DNA of 64,000 nucleotides from JABDFW01 sp035550215 (GTDB lineage: Bacteria > Bacteroidota > Bacteroidia > Chitinophagales > Chitinophagaceae): the NCBI GenBank assembly GCA_035550215.1, contig DASZPM010000027.1, positions 62,001 to 126,000 of the forward strand. The letters are read 5' to 3'. The notes below the pieces were generated by a model that saw nothing but the letters and a program-made list of their open reading frames with translations, did not search any database and was not told the DNA's origin. Both the position numbers and the translations under genes were made by a program. Of this stretch, positions 37,001 through 43,079 are shown in pieces (positions within the stretch are counted from its first letter, which is position 1; every line of letters begins with the position of its first letter).

Positions 37001-38066
37001 CATCACTGCCAACGCAACAGTGTCGCCTTACGAGGTGGCGCGGTGGTCTGTTATCAGCCAGCCACCGGGTGGCAGCGGTACGATTGGTGATGCAGCCAAC
37101 CCTTCAACGACCTTTATGATGGCCGCTGCCGGCCTTTACACACTCCAGTGGAAGATCAGCGATGATACGGCGGGTTGCGTTCCGTCTGTCGCAACGCTGC
37201 AGGTAGATGTGCGCCTGAAGCCAAGAGCTCTGTTCAGCCTGAATACGGTGAAGCTTTGCGAAGGACAGGAAGTGACCGTCGTTAATCAGTCCGCCAATGC
37301 CTCCACGTTTACCTGGCTATGGGGGGACGGGACAACCGCCGGGTTTACAGACGGCCTGCATTCGTACAGACGGCCTGCGGATTATACCATCCTGCTGGTG
37401 GCATCTGAAAAAGTATCCAATGCGTCCTGTTCAGATACCGCCAGGTCACCGGTGGTGCACGTCGGTGCGTTGCCGGGGGCGGAGATTAATGTCGCACCTG
37501 CGGTTATCCTGGTGCAGCCTAAACGGACCTTTGATTTTAGCGACGTATCTGCGACCAGCCCGGAGAAAGCCTGGCTATGGAAAATGGGCGAGGCCTCTAA
37601 CCAGACCCGTTCCGGCCAAAGCATCAGCTATACCTACGCCGACACCGGCAGTTATTTTGTGCAACTGCTGACCACCGATAACACGACTGGTTGCACCAGC
37701 AGTGATACGGTAACGGTAACCGTGCAATTTGTGCCCGGCTACCTGCAGGTGCCGGATGCGATCTGCCCCGGCTGTGCCGGCGGGGGGCTCCGTGCCTTCC
37801 TGCCGCTGGCCAAAGGGCTGTCCTACTATCACTTGCGTATCTATAACACCTGGGGCAAGCTGGTGTTTGAAAGTACCGCGCTGAATGCGGATGGCTCGCC
37901 CAAAGAGCCCTGGAATGCGCAGTACAACAATGCTGCGACCGTGCAGCAGAATGTTTACCGTTGGGAAATAGAGGCGCGTTTTGTGAACGGCACAGAATGG
38001 AAGGGGATGCAGTACCCGAATTATGGCAAGCCTGTGAAATCAGGATTTATCACTGTTATCAAGTAG
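31065..38066 (+). CDS. Giant T9SS cargo protein with PKD/Ig-like repeats
   Basis: The protein has 2333 residues. A signal peptide spans residues 1-19 (ending IRAQ). PKD-like modules occupy about residues 90-760 (for example YAWDFGDP, WSWNFGGG). Four tandem modules of about 255 residues follow from about 850 to 1780, and then further PKD modules. The C-terminus (about 2220-2333) is a variant CHU_C sorting domain: VPDAICPGC in place of the NGDG motif, then YHLRIYNTWGKLVFES and SGFITVIK at the end. It is probably a surface adhesin exported by T9SS. It lies 4 bp before a PorP/SprF gene, which likely anchors or assists it. Confidence 0.92.
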   Translation: MKPLLNLVILSLFFTVIRAQTITPNGPVTFCDGGQVILNAPVGDSYQWLLNGNLNGATGQSYTAKAGGRYAVIITTSGKKDTTVAITVTVNPNPTANFGSANDQCSSIPVQFADKSTGAGLQYAWDFGDPASGNNTSSAPNPVHRFAGNDQGNQSFNVKLTVTTGAGCSDNISKTVKVKKPNTHLDGTGAVQFNNQDYFAQCYTVPSDFDFTYSGGTNSNYRIIWGDGKPDYNQPVFNNPSHNYAVGIYTLKFIVTGDGCTDTTNYKAFVGSNPGGSISNPSSTQGCTGQTFLLPFANTKDNPLGTIYNVSVNDGSAPDIYYQPAPTDYAHTFNKTSCGSGTNNFFTVSYTISNPCGIVPGSISGIGISDKPSAAFKLSKDTACVNTDVLLDDQSGTVSIVSSLGVCSNGKEVWKISPSVGWVVTGGSLGDDKGANNTNSWIGAAGPVNVRFTAPGKYSVKLKLAGSAACGVDSITKEVCVNPVPTASFSFNKTTGCAPLAASVSTTTNNPACGVWAYQWHIDYAPASGCSPADGTVNYTGGTTEHSREPSFSFTSPGTYYVSVTLTSPNGGCSYTTPQQTVTVTGKPVVGGISIPGMICQGSNASPSATATCNMSGATWSWNFGGGAPATSAQQVPGQVFFGITGNTTISVAVTNSCGTTTQTKPVTISPVPTAVTPKDSTYCAGSKTGSFHFSSSQPLASITWNNSNPSIGLASAGSGDIPAFIAVNNSNVPVTAVITVSASLNGCGADNSFTITVNPRPGAPGVITPVHYCLGDAATALTATPAAGNTLFWYNQSTGGTGNKNAPVPTTGSTGSADFYVSQQNSYGCESDRSMITVTVDAIPVASLADSADPATCASATGSITLKSLSANTTYQVAYTKNGNQVSTSGVTDNTGKLVIKSLSSGVYDYIAVTLSGCASAPLGPVTLTDPNPPAAPVAGADGPLCSGGNLHLTATPSAAGTISYNWTGPNGFTSNQQNPVLNSVPVTATGTYFVTNTVNNCTSPAASVKVLVNETPATPQLGSNSPVCSGSDILLTSNSYPYDVVYAWNGPGFSDNTQNPVIHNATVLMSANYSLVVTPKAYNCPSASAAVKVLVNQTSQITNATAVNPNNCGTSTGHIVLEGLTPAKTYQVQYTNPQSTVISISLAADGSGNITIPNLSSGTYTAISVSSSNCPSNIKGPLTLSDPTPPQAPKPTANGPVCSGNVLQLKANPAIAGTATFHWRGPNGYTSDQEDPSFPAGVNAGGTYFVTTTIDNCTSPAGQVQVVVNPTPAKPILSGNSPLCEHETITLNAQAYTGVTYAWSGPNGYTTASATVVINNATPAMSGSYNLVVTSDKNCPSPTGDINITVHPQPVIGSTSFVNPLDCGSATGSITLSGLQANTVYSVSYTIAGQQTKNISADAAGNVIISGLVSGTYSNITVSLNNCLSPAVGPFILTDPNPPAAPIAASNGPVCTGTTLNLSATSAVPDGTYTWMGPNGFTANSQNPAIPNVTLAANGDYRVTVTTHACTSQAGTVTVVVNEVPETPKAISNSPVCNNGTLSLMATTPTQGVITYQWTGPGGFTSRQQAPQVSPVSAAQAGTYTVTATNAGCISRGTASLDVVIKPTAEIASVSKADPTSCGSFTGSITLEHFDPITPYFLQYAYNGGTASSVPVNTNPAGAIVLTGLPAGIYSDIKVVLDGCPSQPAGPVTLTDLPPLAPSAGSNGPLCEGSTLRLSAATSTTEQVQYLWVGPGGYTSNDQNPIIPVTTATSSGVYAVKATVNGCSASASVNVVVSATSVGGITGNDTTVCTGTNAGVISLSGQTGSVIRWESAPLTGGPWGLLNNVTSSQAYHNLNNTTYYRAVVKNGVCPETNSGLTKINVINSVGVVNAGPDQLICNQSAVTLSGSTPLAGTGNWTQVSGPAVTINTPNDVHPAVTGLAPGNTYGFRWQVVGPPGCGSAADVVVVTNRSAVTQASTGADQGICDFPGTSKVNITANATVSPYEVARWSVISQPPGGSGTIGDAANPSTTFMMAAAGLYTLQWKISDDTAGCVPSVATLQVDVRLKPRALFSLNTVKLCEGQEVTVVNQSANASTFTWLWGDGTTAGFTDGLHSYRRPADYTILLVASEKVSNASCSDTARSPVVHVGALPGAEINVAPAVILVQPKRTFDFSDVSATSPEKAWLWKMGEASNQTRSGQSISYTYADTGSYFVQLLTTDNTTGCTSSDTVTVTVQFVPGYLQVPDAICPGCAGGGLRAFLPLAKGLSYYHLRIYNTWGKLVFESTALNADGSPKEPWNAQYNNAATVQQNVYRWEIEARFVNGTEWKGMQYPNYGKPVKSGFITVIK
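33590..36420 (+). repeat. Four tandem ~765-bp coding modules
   Basis: Units start near 33,627, 34,390, 35,155 and 35,920, a spacing of about 765 bp (255 residues). Each begins with a CGS-x-TGSITL-type segment, then a YxVxY strand, a TLTDPNPPAAP-like linker and two SNGPVC-type Ig modules with a YxWxGPNGFTS core. The fourth unit loses its second Ig half. Units are diverged, so this is an old duplication and not a recent slippage. Confidence 0.8.
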
Positions 38067-38070
38067 CAGC

Positions 38071-39138
38071 ATGAAAAAATTAATCATACAACTGGTCTTT
38101 ATACTATGCATGGTGGCAAGGAGTAACGCGCAGGATCCGGTGTTTTCACAAGCGTTTTTATCGCCCATCAACCTCAACCCGGCTGCAGCCGGAACGGGCA
38201 GGTATGATTTCCGCGTAAGCGGCGTGTACCGCCGCCAGTGGTGGTCTATCCCTTCCGGTATGAATTACATGGCTTTTTCGGCGGATAAGTTCCTGCCGGC
38301 TATTTCCAGCGGCGTAGGCGTGCTGGCCACGCATTCCTCGGAGGGCTACCTCGTAAAGAACGGCTTCTACGGCATCTATTCCTATAATATCTGCAGTGGC
38401 AGCGATAACGCCGCCGACCCGCCCAAATGGTTTTTTAACGGCGGCCTGCAATTCGGGCTGGCGCAGCGCAAGATCGACTACAGGAACCTCGTCTTCGCCG
38501 ACCAGCTCAACACCGACGGCTATATACCGGGCTCGGTAACGCAGGCGGACGTGCCCCGCAATAGTGGCAAGTTGTTCCCTGATTTCGCCGCGGGCATTTT
38601 CTTCAACTATAATTTCAGCGCGGAAAACAGGCTGCTTATCGGGCTGGCCAACCACCACCTTAACCAGCCGGATGAAACGCTGACCTATACTGGAGACAGT
38701 ATCCGCAGCGTCCTCCCCATGCTCTGGACGGGCAACCTGTTGTACACGCATACGAATACGGCGCAAACCTGGTCCTATAGTATTGGCGGTGTTTATTACC
38801 GGCAGGCGAATAACAACAGTTTCCAGGTAGGGGCGGAGGTGACGCAAAACAAGGTGGACGTCAGCCTCGGCATGTGGTACCGCGGCAGCACCAATTTCCA
38901 GGGCGTTAATACGTTCAGCGTAACCTTATCAATCAACCTCGTTGGTACGACAGGGCGCAACCAGGCATTCCGTGTCGGTGTCGCGCATGATGCCGAGGTC
39001 GGCAGGAAGGCCTATTCTTACTCTGCGGGTAGTTCGGAGCTTGGTTTTGTGTGGGATAAAAGCACGTACGACCAGCCCGATGATGACCCCTGCAAGCCTA
39101 ATGTGAACAGTTACATGTGCCCGGCGCCGAGGCGGTAG
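38071..39138 (+). CDS. PorP/SprF family type IX secretion outer-membrane protein
   Basis: The protein has 355 residues with a signal peptide (ending RSNAQ). The mature N-terminus DPVFSQAFLSPINLNPAAAG is the hallmark of PorP/SprF proteins, followed by RRQWWSIPSGM and a beta-barrel pattern of alternating strands. Family members are outer-membrane partners of T9SS that attach or assist individual large cargo proteins. The gene starts 4 bp after the 2333-residue cargo gene and is surely co-transcribed with it. The C-terminal tail is Cys-containing and short. Confidence 0.92.
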   Translation: MKKLIIQLVFILCMVARSNAQDPVFSQAFLSPINLNPAAAGTGRYDFRVSGVYRRQWWSIPSGMNYMAFSADKFLPAISSGVGVLATHSSEGYLVKNGFYGIYSYNICSGSDNAADPPKWFFNGGLQFGLAQRKIDYRNLVFADQLNTDGYIPGSVTQADVPRNSGKLFPDFAAGIFFNYNFSAENRLLIGLANHHLNQPDETLTYTGDSIRSVLPMLWTGNLLYTHTNTAQTWSYSIGGVYYRQANNNSFQVGAEVTQNKVDVSLGMWYRGSTNFQGVNTFSVTLSINLVGTTGRNQAFRVGVAHDAEVGRKAYSYSAGSSELGFVWDKSTYDQPDDDPCKPNVNSYMCPAPRR

Positions 39139-39168
39139 CAAGTAGTTTTGAAGAAGAACTATATGTTA

Positions 39169-39206
39169 TTAACTGCTAACATTGTCAGTTTCTATTTAGC
39201 AGTTAA
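39169..39206 (+). terminator. Stem-loop after the T9SS cargo/porP operon
   Basis: TTAACTGCTAA and TTAGCAGTTAA form a perfect 11-bp stem around a 16-base loop, 31 bp after the porP-like stop. It lacks a long T tract, so it may be a weak terminator or an mRNA-stabilising hairpin. Confidence 0.5.
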
Positions 39207-39324
39207 AAACTTAAACACTACCTTAACAGGAAAACGAAACTGCAGGCCATAGCTGAGCAAAGAAAGATATAGTTACCTGTTCGGACATGCGCGGGATAAA
39301 GTTAACGACTATGTATAGCGATGC

Positions 39325-39642
39325 TTATTGTTCCCAATGCCTGCAATACAAACACAGGGTAGTTTTGTCGCTGCAAAAAAGCACGGGTTTTTCAATATCC
39401 GGTGCAAGCACCCCCTCGTAAATTTCCCTGGTCCTTGTAGTTGCTTTTGGCGCCGGGACATTTAGCATTGCCGCAACTTTTTTAATGGTCAACCTTTCAG
39501 CCGGTCACTCAAAAAAATTAGCATCTATTAAGAACTGCAAAAATCCATTATAAGGCTTGTCGAAATTGTATTCTAAAAAAATTTTTGCCCATCCCGGCAT
39601 CGTTGCGAGTGACACGAATATTTGCTTAGTCGAGGCTAGCAT
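39325..39642 (-). pseudogene. Small gene interrupted by an in-frame TGA
   Basis: Read on the minus strand from the ATG at 39642, the first 45 codons (MLASTKQIFVSL at the start) end in a TGA at 39505-39507. The same frame then stays open for 59 more codons to a TAA at 39325. The second part looks protein-like (LTIKKVAAMLNVPAPKATT, HTH-like) and ends with a Cys-rich LFCSDKTTLCLYCRHW. Both halves read as one coding sequence of about 105 codons. I do not recognise the family. Confidence 0.5.
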
Positions 39643-39711
39643 GGTGTTTATTTTTGTGTTATGGTACCTTAAAGTTCCGCAGGTTTAGCGGTTTGTCAGT
39701 AGTTTGCAGTT

Positions 39712-40800
39712 ATGAAAAAGCCAATCGTCTCCTTTTTTGCTGTTGTCTTGATTTTCTTCTGCGTTTCCTGGGGCGTTACCGGCCATAAAACAGTGGCGGA
39801 TATAGCCTTTAACCATCTCACGCCAAAAGCAAAATCGGCCGTCGCGGAACTGCTTGGCACGCAAAGCATGGCGGACGTAGCTTCCTGGGCGGATGAAGTG
39901 CGCAGCACCCCGGAATACAAAAGCACGGGACCCGAACACTATATCAACGTACCGGCAGGCCTTACGCAGGATGAATTTACGGAGCAGGTCATGAAGATGC
40001 CGGACGACAATGCCTACAAGGCGCTGGAGTCGTACGTGGACGTATTGTACGATACCAAATCAACCAAAACCCAAAAAACAACCGCCTTAAAATTTATCAT
40101 CCATATCGTTGGGGATATGCACCAGCCGATGCACGTGAGCAGGGCAGAAGACAAAGGCGGCAATACCATACAGGTGCGCTATGATGGCAAGGGAACGAAC
40201 CTGCATGCGCTCTGGGATTCGAAACTGCTGGAGCATGGCGGTTTAACCGATGTACAACTTTCTGAACAATATGACCATATAACACCTGCGCAAGTCACTG
40301 CCTGGCAAAAGACGCCGGTGATGGACTGGGCCTGGGAGAGCTACCAAATCAGCGCACAACTTTACGCTGGAGTTGAAAAATCAAACGGTAACATTGATGA
40401 TGCGTATTACACCAAGTATATGCCTGTTATCCGGCAGCGGTTAATGCAGGCAGGTATCCGCCTGGCAGGCTTGTTAAACGAAGTATTTAAAAATGGGTTG
40501 CAGACAAGTGCTGCAGAAGTAAAGGTCATCCCTGCTGCACCCGCAGGCGATAGCTATTGTGATGTCGTTTATGGTGGCAAATACTTTGACAACTCTGGTA
40601 TGACGCTGTTAAATCTTGGTGGCGCTTATCCAAACAACACGATGACAGTTGTGATCTATAAAAAAGACCGCGGCAACTGGAACGAAGATCCTATAAAGTT
40701 GTACGATGGCAAGAAGATTTGCGTGACCGGCAAACAAATTACTTACCAGGGGAGGCCAGAGATTGTCGTGGAGCAACCCAATCAAATAGTTATTCAATAA
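39712..40800 (+). CDS. Exported S1/P1-type nuclease with C-terminal extension
   Basis: The protein has 362 residues. After the signal peptide the mature protein starts near WGVTGHK, whose Trp and His are zinc ligands in S1/P1 nucleases. Other zinc-site motifs are FIIHIVGDMHQPMHV, then GGN and LHALWDSKLLE. The nuclease domain ends near residue 265. The last 90 residues (YCDVVYGGKYFDNSG, then KKICVTGKQITYQGRP) form a small beta domain, probably an OB-like nucleic-acid-binding module. The enzyme degrades single-stranded DNA/RNA outside the cytoplasm and may serve in phosphate scavenging. Confidence 0.9.
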   Translation: MKKPIVSFFAVVLIFFCVSWGVTGHKTVADIAFNHLTPKAKSAVAELLGTQSMADVASWADEVRSTPEYKSTGPEHYINVPAGLTQDEFTEQVMKMPDDNAYKALESYVDVLYDTKSTKTQKTTALKFIIHIVGDMHQPMHVSRAEDKGGNTIQVRYDGKGTNLHALWDSKLLEHGGLTDVQLSEQYDHITPAQVTAWQKTPVMDWAWESYQISAQLYAGVEKSNGNIDDAYYTKYMPVIRQRLMQAGIRLAGLLNEVFKNGLQTSAAEVKVIPAAPAGDSYCDVVYGGKYFDNSGMTLLNLGGAYPNNTMTVVIYKKDRGNWNEDPIKLYDGKKICVTGKQITYQGRPEIVVEQPNQIVIQ

Positions 40801-40801
40801 A

Positions 40802-41743
40802 TTATAAGCCCCATTTCTTCCTGTGCCAGGAGAGATTTTCAAGCGATGGACAATAGGAATTTTCTCCTGGTAATAGAATTTGCATTCCCTTAAATTGACT
40901 GATGGAATAGGCATTGCCTGCGCTTTCCTTGAAGTTGCGGCCAACGATCACCTCGTATTTATCATCTATGCCTATTAGGCCCCGGTCAAAAGCCCGGTGC
41001 AGGGTAGGACAAAGCGAAATACCTTTAGAAATGGTATCGTCATGCGTCTCTGAAAACGGCCGGATATGGCATGCATCAATCATCTGGATATTGCTCTCTG
41101 CAATGATCTGCAGCCCTGAGATGCAGCAGGTGAATTGATACAGTTTCGGTACCAGCTTTTTGAAAATGCCGCCTCTTATATACAGGTCTTCTTCGTCTTT
41201 CAAATCAAGATGGCCCCTGTATGCAGCAGGAGAGTCGTGCAGGATCTGGCCTGTGATTGCTCTGCTAAGTTTATCCGTCAATAAGAGGCTACCTTTTCCG
41301 GCGAACCATGTATCCAGCAATACTTCACGCAACTGCCGGTTCGTTAGTGGGTTCGTCATCAAAATAAACAATGCCTCATCCAAAAACGCATATTCCAAAC
41401 AATCTTTTAATTGCTTAAAACTTTTGATGGAAAGCGAACTGGTCAAAACGATCTCTTTACCGGGGTAGGTCCTGAGGAACCAAAACTGCTCTCTGGACAT
41501 ATGGTAAAAAGGAAGTGCAAAGTTGGGGACGAATACCGGCGTGTCCACCAGCGAGGTAAAATACCCTTTGAAACGGGCCACCAGATCCGGCGTGATATAT
41601 ATCCTGTTTTGCACAATTTCACCGGCTGTAACGCCTTCTAAAACGGCCAGTAATAATATGGCCTTATGTGGCGCAGGAAAACCTTTCGAACGGTCCACAT
41701 GCAGTTTGCGGAAGGCGCGGATATATTTCTCTATGTCAGGCAA
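40802..41743 (-). CDS. HNH endonuclease resembling phosphorothioate-dependent (type IV-like) restriction enzymes
   Basis: The protein has 313 residues. The N-terminal ~150 residues begin with FPAPHKAILLLAVLEGV and FALPFYHM blocks, which I associate with the sulfur-binding domain of ScoMcrA-like enzymes. The C-terminal HNH domain has CCISG, then IDACHIRPFSETHDDTISKGISLCPTLHRAFD in pieces, with the central His pair and Asn-to-His variation of HNH nucleases. It would cut phosphorothioated or otherwise modified DNA. No Dnd/Ssp modification genes or partner methylase occur in the window, so it is a solitary enzyme. Its stop lies 1 bp from the convergent S1/P1 gene. Confidence 0.65.
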   Translation of the reverse strand: MPDIEKYIRAFRKLHVDRSKGFPAPHKAILLLAVLEGVTAGEIVQNRIYITPDLVARFKGYFTSLVDTPVFVPNFALPFYHMSREQFWFLRTYPGKEIVLTSSLSIKSFKQLKDCLEYAFLDEALFILMTNPLTNRQLREVLLDTWFAGKGSLLLTDKLSRAITGQILHDSPAAYRGHLDLKDEEDLYIRGGIFKKLVPKLYQFTCCISGLQIIAESNIQMIDACHIRPFSETHDDTISKGISLCPTLHRAFDRGLIGIDDKYEVIVGRNFKESAGNAYSISQFKGMQILLPGENSYCPSLENLSWHRKKWGL

Positions 41744-41863
41744 GTCTCAGGCTGTTTTCTCAAATATACCTTTCTGTTTGTTTTTAATGACATCGCCCGC
41801 CCAAAAATATTGGCCGTCCATCGTTATATGACAATGGTTCAAATCCTCATTTCTATTTTAACT

Positions 41864-41883
41864 ACAAACAAACGTTTGTTTGT
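41864..41883. promoter_or_regulatory. Perfect 20-bp palindrome overlapping a -33 box
   Basis: ACAAACAAACGTTTGTTTGT is fully self-complementary. It overlaps the TTTG -33 element at 41879-41882 of the promoter facing fbp. Size and symmetry suit a TetR- or LacI-type repressor, but no intact regulator gene is adjacent. Confidence 0.55.
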
Positions 41884-41908
41884 TTAATAAATAAAGCCCT
41901 TATATTTG
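41879..41908 (+). promoter_or_regulatory. Bacteroidota-type promoter facing fbp-ppsA
   Basis: TTTG at 41879-41882 and TATATTTG at 41901-41908 are 18 bp apart, an excellent match to TTTG / TAnnTTTG. The implied leader before fbp is about 165 nt. Confidence 0.6.
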
Positions 41909-42080
41909 CCATCTCAAAAAACACCAGCTGCTACCAGATTACGCACATAAAATATTTTTCGACGAGCGCGGGAGTTATGAACTTCTCCTGAAAGCGCTTG
42001 ATGCTGGTTCATAATAAACTCCCCGCCCTGAATACTGAATAGCCAATACAGTCATTCTTTCACCTACTTAATTTATTTGC

Positions 42081-43079
42081 ATGCCTGTTACCAGACATGT
42101 TTTGACACTGGATGAATTTACGGTCCAGCAGTTACGGATATTCCCGCACGCGACCGGGGAGCTCAGCACCTTATTGCGCGAAATAGGGCTTGCTGCAAAG
42201 CGTATTAACGTGGAAGTTAATCAGGCCGGTATTGCCGATATCCTCGGCAATACCGGCTATATGAATGTGCATGCAGAAGCCGTACAGCAACTGGATGTAT
42301 TCGCGCATAACCAGCTCCGTAACGTGCTGAAGAGCGGTATCAGCTGCGCCGGCATTGCCAGTGAAGAGATGGAAAGCATTGAAGCCTTTGATGACGAGGC
42401 CAATAACCGCAGCAAATATGTCGTCGCCTTTGACCCGCTCGACGGCAGCAGCAATATTGATACTAATATTTCCATCGGCACCATCTTCGGTGTGTACCGC
42501 CGTGTGACCGAAACAGCAACGGTTTGCAGGATTGAAGATTTTTTACAGCCAGGCGTTAAACAAGTGGCTGCGGGTTACATTATTTACGGCTCTTCCACGA
42601 TACTGGTATATGCAACACGGCGCGGCGTCAACGGCTTTACGCTTGATCCCTCCATCGGTGAGTTTTGCCTGAGCCACCCGGATATGCAATGCCCGGCCAA
42701 CAGTAGGCTTTATTCCGTGAACCTGGGTTATGCCAGCCAGTATCCTGCCGGCATACAGGCTTTTCTGCATAACTGTCAAAAACAAACTTATTCATTACGG
42801 TACGTGGGCAGCATGGTAGCTGACCTTCACAGGACACTTATCAAAGGCGGCATCTTCTTAAACCCGCCGACCTTACAAAAACCACAGGGCAAGCTAAGGT
42901 TGCTGTATGAATGCAACCCTTTTGCTTTTATCCTGGAAGTGGCAGGCGGCAAAGCTATCAATGGGCATCAAAGGATTTTAGAGATTCAACCAACCTGCCT
43001 GCACGGGTGCACTCCGGTGTACATGGGCAGTGCTAACCTCGTAAATGATTGCGCAACTTATTTAAAGCAAATGATATGA
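42081..43079 (+). CDS. fbp: Class I fructose-1,6-bisphosphatase
   Basis: The protein has 332 residues, the standard length. The metal-binding and catalytic signature AFDPLDGSSNID lies near residue 120. ASEEM upstream and the substrate block RYVGSMVADLHRTL downstream are intact, as is LYECNPFAFILEVAGGKA at the C-terminus. It hydrolyses fructose-1,6-bisphosphate to fructose-6-phosphate in gluconeogenesis. Its stop overlaps the ppsA start by 4 bp. The start codon follows directly on TTATTTGC, a possible second -7 box. Confidence 0.97.
   Translation: MPVTRHVLTLDEFTVQQLRIFPHATGELSTLLREIGLAAKRINVEVNQAGIADILGNTGYMNVHAEAVQQLDVFAHNQLRNVLKSGISCAGIASEEMESIEAFDDEANNRSKYVVAFDPLDGSSNIDTNISIGTIFGVYRRVTETATVCRIEDFLQPGVKQVAAGYIIYGSSTILVYATRRGVNGFTLDPSIGEFCLSHPDMQCPANSRLYSVNLGYASQYPAGIQAFLHNCQKQTYSLRYVGSMVADLHRTLIKGGIFLNPPTLQKPQGKLRLLYECNPFAFILEVAGGKAINGHQRILEIQPTCLHGCTPVYMGSANLVNDCATYLKQMI

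Larger units (their letters stand above)
41744..42080. other. Divergent intergenic region between the HNH gene and fbp
   Basis: This 337-bp stretch holds a 20-bp palindrome and a strong promoter facing fbp. Downstream of the promoter, an open but ATG-less frame ends at the TAA at 42012 and looks protein-like (KIFFDERGSYELLLKALDAG). It may be the end of a lost gene. Confidence 0.45.

Noticed and set aside
31176..38847. Several long antisense frames across the giant T9SS gene and the PorP gene
   Set aside because: They are produced by the biased codon use of repetitive sense genes. Their composition (Arg, Gly and Val runs) is not protein-like.
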